NCBI GenBank assembly: GCA_021397845.1
Contig: CM038040.1
Coordinates: forward strand, 45,341,088 to 45,405,087
Direction of reading: 5' to 3'
Length of the DNA: 64,000 nucleotides
From: Areca catechu
Taxonomy: Eukaryota > Streptophyta > Magnoliopsida > Arecales > Arecaceae
Each line of letters starts with the position of its first letter. Positions within the stretch are counted from its first letter, which is position 1. Below, piece after piece: positions 32,280 to 45,289 of this stretch. Under the pieces are notes generated by a model. That model was not told the origin of the DNA, searched no databases, and was given only the letters and a program-made list of their open reading frames with translations. The translations under genes were made by a program, and so were the position numbers.

Positions 32280-33170
32280 AAAGTCCCGGATTATCCGTAT
32301 TGATAGAGATTGAAGATGACAAGCGCAATCAAAGTTGACATCAACCAGTTTGATAAAAAGAGCAATTTCTCCCTCTGACAAGCGAGAGTGAAAGACGTGC
32401 TCATCCAGTAAGGGTTGATCAATGCTCTCATATGTGAGGAGAAACTGACACCATGGAGGACAAAATTTGGAAGTAGCTCTAAATGTTGGCGGTGAGTATA
32501 ATCTGCTTGTATTTGGAAGCAATTTTATCAACTATAGATGAGCAAAAGATAGAGTTTGCAGGAGTACCTGAGCAACTTCCAAAGGATCCTCACTAATCTG
32601 TTCAGTGTAAGTGAGAAGGTTGAAAAGAAGACCAGGATATTGATCTTACTATCATCACTTCTGCACTGCTTCGAGTCTTTTGTGACTGCTCTTTTAATGG
32701 GAAAGAGTATCATTAAGATGAAAGAGGTCACTTCGATGCTTTTTCATAATAAGGTTCTTAGGTGGGAGAATCAAGCTTCGAATTCAGGTAGGAACTCGAC
32801 ATTGGTGGTCTCTAGAGGAGCTGGTGATAGAAGGCAGAGCGACAGAGGATCGCGAGATAAATGGTTCAGGTCAAAAGCACTAGCAAGATCAAGTGCTACT
32901 AGTACAACGAGCTAGGATATTATGTCAGAGATTGCCCTAACTCAAGAATTCTAGATTTTGCATGTAGTAGATTCTAGATTTTGCATGTCCCCATCATATA
33001 TATTACAGAGAGGAGCTATTTTGACTTTCTAGAAAGTAGAGGGGATACTGTCCACCTACTAAATAGATAAATCGAGTTGTGTGATTAAGGATGAAAGGAC
33101 GGTCAGCTTAAAGCTTCATGATGAAATATCAAGAAAATTGGATGAGGTTCGATCATATCCAGTTTCAGCA
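32280..33170 (+). pseudogene. Copia C gag and protease remnant
   Basis: Frame fragments read FDKKSNFSL then ARVKDVLIQ, LINALICEEKLTPW (with a stop where Trp is expected), and an open part 32556-32915: YLSNFQRILTNLFSVSEKVE, ILILLSSLLHCFESFVTALL, MGKSIIKMKEVTSML, with an Arg/Ser/Gly-rich tail. A degenerate zinc knuckle CYYxNELGYYVRDCPN follows near 32895-32940. Protease-like text SYFDFLESRG and SCVIKDERTVSLKLHD lies to 33160. Stops are frequent. Confidence 0.7.
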
Positions 33171-33635
33171 AAAATCTAATCTCACTAAGTAAACTAGATT
33201 TAAATGGCCACATGTAGAGAGCTAATGATAGAATCCTAAAATATATCGATGATAGTAGGGTTGTCTTGCAGGGAATGAAACATGGAGGATACTATCTCTT
33301 GACATGAAGTCTAGTATATGGTGGAGTCCATGATACAGATGAGAGCTTAGTGCAAAATAGAGCTCCAAGAGTAGACAGATCAAGCATGAGATGAGAGACT
33401 CAGAAAGATGATAAGCAATATCATATAATGAAGTTTCTATGACTACAAGAAACTTTTCCAAACAAGCCTCGGGTCAAGATGAATACAGTACATGATAGAA
33501 ATGGAATCGAGTGGCCTGACTTAACTCCCATGTTTGCCTATCTATGAGTAGCAGGTATTTATCCCAGGGTATGGGATTGAGTTCTTCAAGAGTTCTTAAA
33601 GTCAAATGGAGGTCGAGCATCAAGTCGAGATAAAG

Positions 33636-34600
33636 GTAACTAGATTTAGCACCTCAGTTTAGCCCACAGGTCCATAAAAAGCCCAGCCGTAGTAGACCTA
33701 GACCTAGGCCCACAACATGTGGCCCACATGTGCACATGGCCTAGGTTGGTGCAGTCCATGGGTACAGATGCGCGGGTGCATCCTAGCATGCACACATGGC
33801 CCAGCGACCACACGGTCCACGTACATGGACCACTACGCAATCCACCGGGGTGGGCCAGTGCAGTCCATGACATTTGTTGCCATGGTTTTTCATTGCAGCT
33901 CACAAGCTTTCTTTAGTGCTGGTTCTTCTTTATGCAGTCGGATAATGGCATGCAATCCTCGATGAGATCAACGGCTCGAAGCGATGCCAGCCTGATGAAT
34001 TAGATCCAAACTCTGATTTGCACCATCCAATAACCCACAGTAACCCATGAGCATGATCAAATGGCCAGTGATGATGCCAACCTCATATGGGCACTGGTGA
34101 ATGTGATTTGTAGCACATTTGATGCAGATCGGGCGGCCAGAGATCTTATGTGGATCAAATAGAAGTTTGGACAAGGAATTGGAGTCCTTATTCGACATGG
34201 TTTGAACCACCAGACTTTTATTGAAGTGCTCTTCAATAAATAGGCTATAAAAAGAGAGAAAGGGATCAGAGAGGTAGGTGTGAGGGTCCAGAGAGTTTAT
34301 AGGAGGGGTGGTAGTGGCAGAGAACTTGTAGGGACTAGAGGATCTCCTTGAGAGTTTAGAGCTTTGTAAAGGATTTGGAACTTCTTGTTAAAAAAAATTG
34401 TACAGATTGAGAGTGCAAGTTCAGATTGAGAGTGCAAGTTCTTATCTTGTAAGTGATTATTTTTTCTATAATGAAGTCTTGCATGTCCTACTAAATTATA
34501 TCTTTTATTCTATTTCTTTTCTTCATTTTCTTGTAGTATCAATAACGACATTATGATCTTGGACATAGAAATTCATATTTCATACGATAAATTTTCAACA
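33636..34600 (+). repeat. Copia C right LTR
   Basis: Partner of the left LTR, more diverged at its start (TAACTAGATTTAGCACC against TGTTAGGTTTAGTGCC). It contains a direct repeat CAGATTGAGAGTGCAAGTTC (34412-34440) absent from the other copy. Confidence 0.75.
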
Positions 34601-34679
34601 AGTGGTATTAGTACAGTTAGTACCATAACAGGAATCACATGGGTTGCTTATGGGACCATGTCTCAAAGAGTACCCCCAT

Positions 34680-36263
34680 TAATAAGCCTATTAATTATCC
34701 TAATTTAATCATTAAAATAAGTATTAATTGATTGATATTTATTAAGAATTGATATTTTTTATGAATATTTTGTAGAAAAGGAGCCCAAAGATTAAAAGAG
34801 CTCGATTTTTGGAGTCTAATGGTCTAAACAACACTCAAATCGGAGTTCAATTGAACCCGAAATTAGAGTTTGAAAGTTATTAAAAGAATAGCATGGTTTT
34901 TAAAGCAACAGGTTTATCATGGACCGGATGCTTGGTCTACAAAGGTTTGGATGGTCCATGGATGCCATTGCCACCAGTCCATAGTTCTGAGCCGTGGACC
35001 ATGAAGAGATTTTTGTCGTCCCATCACCCAAGCTGCCATCCCACCACTCAAGCCACTATCCCACTGCCTCGTGCCATCGCCTTCCCTCCTCGTCGGCCGG
35101 AGAGGCTGATGGAAATCACCAAGACATCGTTGACCATCATCTTCACCCCTTATTGGTCACCATCGATCATTCAAAGATTGCCGGAGAAGCCACCCGACAT
35201 CATTTCATCGCCCAGTGCCACTGCCCTCTGCTAGCCAGTCATCACCCGCTAGCCATCCTCCTCTCTCAATGGCTCTCCACCGATCTACCATGACCATCGT
35301 GCTTCTTTTCTTCCCCACCATCGATCACCGGCCCCCTCTCAACCTAATCCATCATTGCCGGCCATCGTGTTCGCCACCTCACGCCATCAGCCATCCATTG
35401 CGATGGTGAGAAGCACAATCCTAGTGGGAGACCTAGGGATCTGGGATTCGACAAAGTCCCTTCCGGACTCTGTTTGCCAGAGAAGGAAAAACAGTGTCGA
35501 TCACCCCATCAGGCCATACATCAGATGGTTGAGATTTCTTCACATGATTTTTGATCGATTTTGAGCCTGATTGACTCCAAATTTGACCGGAATGAAGTCC
35601 TTGACAAGCTTTATTTAAAGGATCCCTGGGTTACAAAAGAAAGCATCTTGGAGAAAGAAGTACATTACAGGATAGAGGGCATAGCTTGGGTTGCGGGTTG
35701 GCCTCTAAGAGTGAGTTTCTTAAATGAGAGTTCTACTCCTACACCATCTTCAAGCCTATTCCATCTCCAAGATCAAGATCCAAAGACAAAGAAAAAAAGA
35801 AAGCTAAGTTCGCTCCATGGAGTACGATGGAAGAAGGCGAAGTGACATCAACCAACTTCCTGACGAGGCTACACCAATTGACTTCAGACACTTTATTACC
35901 AATTTTCATAGTTTATTTAATTATTATTTTTAATTTCTTGTAATTGAATTCTTCTTTTAATTAATGCAATATTAATATTTCTATATTTTAAATCTTGTTA
36001 TTTATTTTTTTGCAAGTAGATGCTAAGATCTGATTAGCAGATCGAACATACCAAAGTTTTATTTTTCTTTCATACTTTTAATATTTATTTTCCAGACTTC
36101 AAACTATTTTTTTTTAAATCAAAGATTTCAAAAAATTTTTAAGTACTACCTTTTCCGTAGATTCAACCCAACTCGCTGCTTTCTACATAAATTTAATTAA
36201 TTAGATATCAAATTCTTAAATTGGTAATCATGGTGTCTTAACAACAACATCGCGATCTTATCA
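34680..36263 (+). repeat. LARD 5' LTR
   Basis: Begins TAATAAGCCTATTAATTATC, lacking the first two bases of the TGTAATAAG start seen at 40460, and ends ATCGCGATCTTATCA. A CCAT/CCACC-rich middle part (about 34990-35400) gives spurious His/Pro/Ser-rich ORFs. Confidence 0.82.
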
Positions 36264-36292
36264 AGTTTTAGCATCGTTGTCGGAGAAGGTAC
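36264..36292 (+). other. LARD primer binding site
   Basis: AGTTTTAGCATCGTTGTCGG immediately after the LTR end, a decayed version of the tRNA-derived site common in Athila-type gypsy elements. The decay is mainly C to T and G to A. Confidence 0.6.
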
Positions 36293-36299
36293 GAATGCT

Positions 36300-38100
36300 A
36301 TCATTTTTTATCTCTTTGATTTCTTGTAAATTTAGTTTACTAATTTTTTATTATTTTTTATAGATAAAAAAAACCAAAAAGGAAAAAAAAAAGGAGAAGA
36401 AAATTTCTACAACTTTAATGAGATCAATCCTAACTCTAGATTAATTTTCTTTTTTTTAGTTACTTCTTATTAATTTCTACCTTTTACATTGACCAAAAAA
36501 ATTCTTTTTTTGTTTTCTTTGATTAGTCTCTTTTTTTAAAAAAATTATATAATTTTTTTAGATGTATTTTCTTTTTTTACTGCTATCCTCCTTTTCAAGT
36601 TAACATATATTTTTTTTTAGTTTCTTCCTTTTAATTAGTTTCTTTCTTTTCAAACTAATCTAAAAAGAAAAAAAAAATAATTTCTTCCTTTTTAAATTAA
36701 CCAAAAAAAATTATTTAACTTTTTAATCAATTGTCCTAAATACTACTTTGATTTCTTATCTTAATTATAAGATCTATAGTTTTTTTATTTGCTTAACCTA
36801 ATTTTAGTCTTTTTTTTTCTTTCATATCTAATTAACCAAGATTAAAAGCTACATTTTATCTTTCCTGCTTGAAATAACATAATATGAAAAGAAAACAAAA
36901 TATCCATAATACTTAACTAAAATAGAGTAACTAACTAAAACTTAAAAAACTATTACTTGTTTGGGACATCTTCATATTTTTGCATTGTATACTTCCATAA
37001 AATATTTTAAGGGCATTAACCCACAAACAACATAAGGTGAGGAGTTAATAACCCTTATTTGGCCCACAAATCACCACCCTGCATCTTGCATTGATCTAAT
37101 AAGTCTGTTAATTAAAATCAGTTGGATGTCAGCCCCTAAGGAACTCAAGCTCAATAGGACAAAGAATTCAAAAGAGTTGGACCGAGCCAGGATTGGCTGA
37201 TTAATTGTATCTAGAAAAGGGGTTCAAGGATGATGTAGCCTTGAAGAAAGGTGATTTTTAATTGGTTCCGTTGACTGACCTAACCAATCTAATTGATGTC
37301 TAAGGAAATCAATGGGGGACCCCCATCGATCTTACCCTTACTTGGCTAGTTGATTAGTTAGTTTTTGACTTAGAGGGCTCCAAGTTTGCCTTGGCAGTTA
37401 GGAGCTATCTAGATTTAAGATAATCCTAGGATAGAGAGTCCATGTATGTCAACTTGTTTGTAATAACATTAAATCCTAACTAATTCTTTTCTCTCTCTCT
37501 TAGCTCTAGGACTTCTTAGATCATTATCTTTAGAACTCTTTTCTATCTTTCTTCCTTCTTTATCTCACCACTCCTCTTAAAAAAATAAAATAAATAAATG
37601 AATACATAAATAAATAAGAATTGCTCTGATCTAAAATTTTGATTGCATATCTGAATAATCAGAACAATCCGATAGACTGAATCAGTACCAGGAGCATGAA
37701 TTCTTATAATAGAGTACCCTTTCTCCCAACACACCAAGTTTATTTGAGTCCCACTCATTTTGAAAATAAATGTCCAACCATGTACCAACCTCTTGAGCAT
37801 GTATGACCAAGTTTATCAAAATCAAATCCAAACGGCCTATACCTCAAGAGATAATCTATACTTTAATGCTTATAATTTAGGTTGGGGGGGCTCAACCAGG
37901 TTTTTCTTGGCAACCGCACCCAATGGTTATCCTGGCAATCCAAGGATCCATGTTCACAAATACACCCTATTGTGATTAGCCCTATCCACATTATTAACCT
38001 TCTCCAACTAATTATAGTCCATTATTTGAAGAGAAGATTTAGCAAGCATCAGACTAACCTTCTCTACAGACCAACCTAGATGTTGATAGGTTTATTCAAT
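36300..38100. other. AT-rich internal part of LARD, noncoding
   Basis: Long T- and A-rich stretches (36300-36960), then unique-looking DNA with no extended frame. The segment 37880-37960 (TTCTTGGCAACCGCACCCAA, GGTTATCC) may be remote gag sequence but is too short to call. Confidence 0.5.
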
Positions 38101-38149
38101 TTCAATAAATGATTATAGCCTAACAGCAAGCTATCGATAAGCTAATGGA

Positions 38150-38531
38150 TCAAACTGACCAATGATTAATTGAACTTAATAAAGAGGAGGGAGGTAAACT
38201 GCCAACTCAACCCAAGAGTAACTTAAAAGGACCATACCTAACTCAAGATTTTAATGACTATCTATCTTTTTTTGAACAATCAACTCTAACTCCCGAAAAT
38301 GAACTAGTCTTGGAACAACTTTGCATAACCATAAAGACCAATATAGACAACTTGGCTAAGGCAAAAAAATACATGAAGAAATTAAACTTATGGGATGAAC
38401 CAATTCCATCATTACCTCACTCACTTATGGCCCCATTCCCTATTACCTTAGAATCATTCATGCCTTTTAATGGGATGGAAGAACAAATAGATGCAATGAT
38501 GGAATTAGTAGAGATATCAGGCTCATTTTGA
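38150..38531 (+). pseudogene. LARD gag-like remnant
   Basis: The frame reads NKEEGGKLPTQPKSNLKGPY, then QSTLTPENELVLEQL and ATG 38310 onward NIDNLAKAKKYMKKLNLWDE, ending at 38531. The KLPxQPxxNxKG segment resembles the Gag C-terminal part of Athila-like elements. The assignment is weak because only one short motif supports it. Confidence 0.4.
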
Positions 38532-39345
38532 GATGGATAATTCTAATGTAGATGGGTATACCTCACAAGTAAATAATTAAATACAAATACCCTACTTCGA
38601 AACCATCCCATTTTGGATTGATGAACAATAAGAGCTATCACCTAGCCCACCAATAGCTCCTTTGTTAGAATTACCACCTAATCTAGAACTGAAATCAATT
38701 CCTGATGCATCCATCGAAACTTTCTCAGTGAACCTTACCCATGAAGCCCAACTTAGTGGTATTCTAAAAGCATATAAGAAGCTATCGGGTGGGATATGAC
38801 TGAAATGAAAGATCATGATCTTAAAAATTTTATAATTAATTTTTTTATATTCGGCATCAATTTTGAGAACTGCCTCTAAAATCTTTTCATGATACTAAAA
38901 TGATATATGGAGACAGGTTTAACATTAATTTGGAAAATGTGCCTAGCTTTAAAATGGAAAGAGATATTGACCAAACATATCATGCCTAAGAAAGAAAGTA
39001 GGGTAGACCAATACATAATTAAAAAGATTTTTAAACTATCATCTCCAATCTCAGTTCAACAAACACAATCCCTTCCTAAGTATTATATAAATTATAATAA
39101 TATTTTTTAAATCATGGAATAACATGCTTGCCTAATGTACCTCATTGATTCGGGCTAATCGTCGTAGAGTACTCTATGAATGGTTTTCTGCCATGATGAT
39201 AGGCCTCCTGATTGGCCTTATACTTTTGTTGACGTGGGGGATATATTAAAGTCAATTATCCAATGGACTTCCTCATAATGTCCGGCTAAAGACGTTAAAC
39301 TTAGCACTTGTTAGGAGATAATCCAATATTTATTTTTAGACTCTT

Positions 39346-39384
39346 AAAAATAATAATAATAATAATAATATAATAATAATAAAA
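39346..39384. repeat. AAT trinucleotide microsatellite
   Basis: About 12 AAT/ATA units with one TA slip, inside the LARD. Confidence 0.9.
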
Positions 39385-40459
39385 TTTTAATCTAAATTAA
39401 TTATTGAAGTCTTTATCTTGTTGATAAGCTCCTTTTCTCTGGTAACCTCTATCCCTATATATTTATTTTTGTCCTAATGGTTTGAATTCATTTCTTGAAC
39501 TTATTTATACCATTAGGGACAATGGTATTTAATTTAAAAAATAGGGACAAACTTTAAAATTAAAAAAAAATTGAAAAGTGTTAAAAAATTTGAAAAATCT
39601 TTTAAAAATCTTGAAAATAAAAAAAAATTTCTCTTGAACAAACCATGTGCCATGGAAGAAATTCTTGAGCAAAATAGATTAAGAAAAGGACAATGGAGTT
39701 AGAAAGTATTTACTAATGACTATAGTGAGTCAAGAAGTAGACAAACTAGTCAGACTTTTAGCGGCTTACTTAGGTTACCCAAAGGCTATTAGCACGTCCA
39801 TCGCATATGCACATTGACGAGGTAAAGTAGGTATTAATTGTAAGGTCAATAAAAGATTTAATTATTATTAAAAAATTAGTAATTGATATACCCCCCATTT
39901 AAACTTGAATTTAAGGAAAAAGCTACCTGCTTGAAAAAAAGAAAAAAAGAGAGAACAAACAAAAAAAAGAAAAAAAGGGGGCAAGCTCTAAACATTAGGT
40001 TTCTACCAAGTAATCGGACACCTTCACCTAAGTAAGTGTCGTTGTTCGTATCAAAAAATGAGCTATTTGAAGACATCGCCAACAAAAAAAGAAGAGAAAA
40101 AAATTTAGGCAGTGTGAAAGCTATCTCAGTTTATGTGCTTAATTTGGGGGATGTATAAAAAATTGACTAAAAGTAGATGATAAGCAAAGATATAATTGTC
40201 CTTTACAATCTAGTACTGAAATACTAAGTCAGCCATCGCAAACACAAGTACCGTAGACATTTGGATGAATTCTAAGGAAGTCTCTAATAATTCTGACTAT
40301 AAAATTTACTTCGAAAACTCAATACCTGGTTAGCGATCTAGCTAACTTTTTTTGATCTTAAGCCTAGATCTAAAGGAAAATCTTAATGACACTTGGTTAT
40401 CAAATTAATACTTGTATTTTAATTACATTGCTAAGGAACTAGCAATGATTAAGTTGGGG

Positions 40460-42050
40460 TGTAATAAGTCTATTAATTATCCCAATTTAATCATTAAAAT
40501 AAATATTAATTAATTAATATTTATTAAAAATTGATACTTTTATGAATGTTTTGTAGAAAAGAAGCTTATAGATTAAAAGAGCTTGATTTTTGAAATCCAA
40601 TGGTACAAACGGTACTCAAATCAGAGTTCAATTGAGTCTAGAATTAGAGTTTGAAAGTTATTAAAGGAATAGCATAGTGTTTAAAGCAATCGGTCCACCA
40701 TGGACCGGTTCCTTGGTCTACAAAGGCCTGGGTGGTCCACGGATGCCATTGCCGCTGGTCCAAGATTCTAAGCCATGGACCATGAATAGATTTCTGCCAT
40801 CCCATCGCCCAAGCCACCGTTCCACCACCCAAGCCACCATCCCTCCACCCCGAGCCACTGCCTTTCCTCCTCGCTAGTCAGAGAAGCTGATGGGAATCAC
40901 CAAAACATTGTCAACCATCATCTTCACCCCTTACTGGTCACCATCGATCATCCAAAGATTGCCAAAGAAGTTGCCCGATGCCGTTTCATTGCCTAGCGCT
41001 GTCGCCCTCTACTAGCCAGTCATTGTCCACCGGCCATCCTCCTCTCTCAATGGCTCTCCACCGATCTGCCATGATTATCATCATTCTTTTCTTTCCCACC
41101 ATCGATCATCAGCCCCCTCTCAGCTCAATCCACTGCCACCGACCACCGTGTCCGTCGCCTCACGTCGCCAGACATCCACTATGATGGGAAGAAGCACAAT
41201 CCCAATGGGAGACCCAAGGATCTAAGATTTGATAGAGTCCCTTCCGAACTATGTTTGCCAAAGAATGAAAAATAGTGTCGATCACCCCATCAGGCCATAC
41301 ATCAGATGGTTAAGATTTCTTTACATGATATTTGATCGATTTTGAGCCTGATTGACTCCAAATCTGATCAAGAGAAAGCCCTAGATGAGCTATATTTAAA
41401 GGATCCCTAGTTTATAGAAGAAAGCATCTTGGAGAGAGGAGTACGATACAGGATAGAGGGCATAGCTTGGGTTGTTGGTTGGCCTCTAAAATGAGATTTC
41501 TTAGAGGACAGTTCTGCTCCTACACCATTTGCAAGCATATTCCATCTTCAAGATTAAGATCCAAAGAGGAAGAAGAAGAGGAAGCCCAGTTCGCTCCATG
41601 GAGTATGATGGAAGAAGGCGAAGTGGCATCAACCAACTTTTTGACGAGGCTACCCCAATCGACTTTGGATACTTTATTACCACTTTTCGTAGTATATTTA
41701 ATTATTATTTTTAATTTCTTATAATTGAATTCTTCTTTTAATTAATGCAATATTATTTTTTTAGTACTTTAAATTCTTGTTATTTATTTTATTGCAAGTA
41801 GATGCTAAGATCTTATTAGCAAATCAAACATACCAAAATTTTATTTTACTTTCGCACTTTTAATTTCTATTTTTTTGACTTCAAACTATTTTTTTTTTTT
41901 TTTAAATCAAAGATTTCAAATTATCTTAAGCAATGCCTTTTCCGTGGATTCAAACTGACTCACTACTTTCTACGTAAATTTAATTAATTAAAAATCAGAT
42001 TTTTAAACTAATAGTTATAGTGTCTTAATGACAACATCGCGATCCTATCA
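40460..42050 (+). repeat. LARD 3' LTR
   Basis: Begins TGTAATAAGTCTATTAATTA after AAGTTGGGG and ends ATCGCGATCCTATCA. It aligns with the 5' LTR over the full length, with many transitions and some indels, so the insertion is old. Confidence 0.85.
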
Positions 42051-43689
42051 TCCATTAAGGCTTATCTTCAAGCTTATAAGATAACCCAAGATATGGATGC
42101 TACTAGCTATGTCTTAAGTATTCTTCTTATGTTCTATATCTATCCAAGGAGTGGGCAGCATGTGAACCTTTAAATCAACAGAATTTTGTACAAGTTACCT
42201 ATATCATGTATCCTTATTGTTCAGCCATTCTGCACCATCTGGGCAATGAACAATCTCTCTTATGGTTGGTACTACTTAAGATTTGAACCCATCAACTAAA
42301 TTTGGATAGAAAGGTATAAGTAGAGAAGCTATGAAATGGATGGAGAGTGCCTGGCTCTTCACTATTGGCTTGTATATAATGTTTAATAACCTATTTTACC
42401 ATATCTAAACAACCTTTGGCATGTGCTCTAACTGTGTACAAGATCCTTTAAAAGGAACATGTCTGAGAGTAGGCATAGACTAGGAATATATTTTGCGACT
42501 ACTCACATGACATCTTGGCGACTATGTTTTACATTCGGATATGAGTTTTTGTTCCATTATATTGTTTTCCCATTACCATAAAGCATTTTTAAATTATAAT
42601 CTATTTCACATGAAATAAAAATCCACTATCACTCTACTATATGAATAGGAGAGACATATGCAAGGCTTTCTTTCTTTCTTTTTAAAGGAAAAAAGCTTCA
42701 ATGATTAATTGGAAAATATATCAATTAAAATTTTTCTAAAAAGATACTGAAAATCCTTATATTAGTATTGGAAAAATCAGACTTCTTGCAGCTTCAGGGA
42801 TAAATTATGTGAAGTTATAACTAATTACCTGGTACTCTATCGTACTTCACCTAGTCCAAATTTTGATATTAGCATCTCCACTTGGTTCATTGAACTTCTT
42901 TCCCACCAGATCTAGTAATCACTTAATTACATTCAACCAAATCTCAAATTTAAGTATATAGTATGCTTTTTACTTATGGTTTGCAATGTTAGATTGTTCA
43001 ATTAGTGCCATCAAATGTTAAAATGTATCCAACTTAAACTTTAATATAATGTTCTTATAGAAATGATGTTATACAAAATGTACTAGGTATATATACTTGA
43101 TTCTTGCATTATTATGTGGTGAAACAAAAAGACTGAAGTCTAGCACTGTTGACCCCTACGTCAGGTAGTATGAGTCATCAGATCAACCGATAGAAAAATA
43201 ATGTAATCTGAAACATCACATGTAATTGTATATATGTCTTCATTGGCACTCAACAAACTTTACAACCAAAATGTTGAAAGAAATAGTGTCATGCAGGATT
43301 TTTATTTTCAGAGCGACAGTTGAGGTGTCAGCAATCATTTTGAAGATGTAATGAAAGAATTGCTTAGGTCAAATACTTGAAAGAAAACATCCTAAATTTT
43401 GAACTTGGAACCTTCTTCAAATGGAGGGGTGCACTTGCTAGACTTGTCCATTTGTGATGGCATGTAGGATTTCAATGTTGCTAGTTTTGGCTTCAATATC
43501 TCAACTACACAATTCTTAGGAATTTAAAATTTAGTTTAGCTAATTTTTTTTTTCATTTCTTCTTAAAAGTTCTAGTTCTAAATTGTCAATTAGTTATCAT
43601 TTCAATGCAAGATTAAGGATTTGTCTTCCAAGTTTCCTAGTTTCAATTTTAATACAAAATTAAACTTCAAGAGTTTTTTCTACTATTGT
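42051..43689. other. Intergenic, no gene seen
   Basis: AT-rich DNA between the LARD and copia D. I found no exon, terminal repeat or array. If the CACTA element at 49.1-54.2 kb extends past the copia D insertion, its left end should lie here, but no CACTA terminus was found. Confidence 0.5.
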
Positions 43690-44411
43690 TGTAGGTCTTA
43701 AGCCCATTCAGGCCTTGTTTTCTTCCAGCCCAACCTTGGGCTTGTGTTGGTCATGTGCCCAACTAAAGGGGGCAACCTATGCATGGGATTTTATCCCTTG
43801 ATTTTTCATGCAACAAGGGGGGATGCGGCTTCCCCTTTTTTTTGACTATTGGCTGATATTGTGCTATTCTTGTTTCGACACTGACGAGAAGAAAAGAAAG
43901 AAGGGAGAAGAGAAAAGAAAAAAAGAAAAGGAAGAAGCTGTTGATCTTGTCTTTCTCTTATGCTCCATCATAGTCCTAAAGGTTGGGATTACTCTTTGTA
44001 TTTTTCAAGTGGGTATTTTCCTTGGTGTGATAAGGAACTAGAATTTTTATCTTGGTTAGGTAATCTTTGTATCACCTATTATGTAGATATCTCAAGTTTT
44101 TTTAGCAAAACTTGAGAAGAACTCTTGTATTTGCTTGTTGATATAGTGGATTCTTTATCGTTTGGCTCCATGATTTTTTTTCTAATCTTGTGAGGATTTC
44201 TACATAAATTTGTTGTCTTGCTATGTCATTTGCTTGGCTCTATCTTGTGAGATCATTACTTGCATAGATTATTATTGTTTGCTCCGTTGTTCCATCATTG
44301 TGGGGGTCTACTTAGTTTTGTGCCTACAAGGTATTTATGAAATTATCTAGCCTACTTGTTTTGATCCTACAGGTTGCTTTCACATTCCGTATTCATCTCC
44401 AAACATTTACA
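43690..44411 (+). repeat. Copia D 5' LTR
   Basis: Matches 48354-49075 throughout, sharing CCCAACTAAAGGGGGCAA, TATTCTTGTTTCGA, AAGAAGGGAGAAGAG and the end CTCCAAACATTTACA. Mostly substitutions separate the copies. Confidence 0.9.
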
Positions 44412-44426
44412 AGTGGTATCAAAGCA
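44412..44426 (+). other. Copia D primer binding site
   Basis: AGTGGTATCAAAGCA, one base inside the LTR, complementary to the 3' end of initiator-Met tRNA with one mismatch to TGGTATCAGAGC. Typical for plant copia elements. Confidence 0.85.
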
Positions 44427-44431
44427 TTTGG

Positions 44432-45190
44432 TTTGTTGTTCTAGATAGAAAGAACTAACAACATAATTAAATTGAAAGCCTTTAACTGGCCTACATGGAA
44501 GATAAAGATAAAGGATCTTTTATACCGCGGTGATCTCTATAAGTCAGTTGATGGTGATAAAAGCAAACAAGTATATATGAAAGATGATGATTGGAAAAAG
44601 CTAAATAAGATGTGTATGGATCTTATTTGAAGATGGGTTGATGAGTCTATCTTTCACCACATATCTAATGAGATTAGTGCCCAATCTCTTTGGAACGAGC
44701 TTGAGTCCTTGTATGAGAGAAAGACAATAATGAACAAGGCTTTTTTAATTAGGAACCTTGTGAACTTGAAGTTTAAAGAGGGCAGTAGCATCTCAGAGAA
44801 TTCAAGAGCTTTGTGAATTAGCTAGCCACAATGAGTTTGACACTTGATGATGAGTTGCAGGCTCTTTTGCTTTTGGTATCCTTGCCAAACAACTGAAAAC
44901 CTTGGAAAACCTTGGTAGTATCTATTAGTAACTATGCTCCTAATGGAAAGCTGACTATGGATTTGGTATCCAACAACCATCTGAATGAAAATACTAGACA
45001 CAGCTTAGCAAAGACATCTACTACACATGCCCTTGTTGTTGAGGACAGGGGGAGGAGCAAGAGCCAAGGCCTAGGAGACAGAGGCAAGTCTAAGAATAGG
45101 TCAAAGTCCAAAAGTAGGATTATCTATCATCACTGCCAGAAATCTGATAACATTAAAAGATTTTGCAGACAGTTGAAGAGAGAATAAGCT
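44432..45190 (+). pseudogene. Copia D gag
   Basis: Reads KLKAFNWPTWKIKIKDLLY-like text, then KLNKMCMDLI, a stop at 44627, SLWNELESLYERKTIMNKAF and NLVNLKFKEGSSISE. A basic region (SKSQGLGDRGKSKNRSKSKS) precedes the zinc knuckle, which is degenerate (YHHCQKSDNIKRFCRQL, first Cys changed to Tyr/His). Several stops and small frameshifts. Confidence 0.8.
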
Positions 45191-45289
45191 GAGGAAAAAT
45201 AGAAAAGAACAAAGGATGATAATAACATAGCTGCAATTGTTACTGATGCCATGGGAATTCTTTCTTGTAAAGAGGGACACTGCTTACAT

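Larger units (their letters stand above)
31326..34632 (+). mobile_element. Copia C: internally deleted Ty1/copia element
   Basis: Two related LTR-like blocks (31326-32240 and 33636-34600) flank 1.4 kb with copia gag and protease remnants; integrase, reverse transcriptase and RNase H are gone. The region after the left LTR reads ATGGTATCAATACAGTTGGT, an initiator-Met type primer site context. The right LTR is followed by the same kind of sequence (AGTGGTATTAGTACAGTTAG, to 34632), so the right LTR seems to be followed by a stub of another internal region. Confidence 0.75.
34680..42050 (+). mobile_element. Large non-autonomous gypsy-type LTR element (LARD-like)
   Basis: Two LTRs of about 1.59 kb (34680-36263 and 40460-42050) flank 4.2 kb of AT-rich internal DNA without recognisable protease, reverse transcriptase, RNase H or integrase. 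The primer site is of the type used by Athila-like gypsy elements (TTTTAGCATCGTTGTCGGAG, from 36266, against the usual TTGGCGCCGTTGCCGGGG). The polypurine tract AAGTTGGGG precedes the right LTR. Flanking CCCAT (34675) and TCCAT (42051) form a 5-bp target duplication with one mismatch. It must have been mobilised by enzymes from another element. Confidence 0.8.

Noticed and set aside
34893..35409. His/Pro/Ser-rich plus frames
   Set aside because: They are inside the LARD 5' LTR; the same region in the 3' LTR (40677-41184) has shifted and broken frames, so there is no coding constraint.
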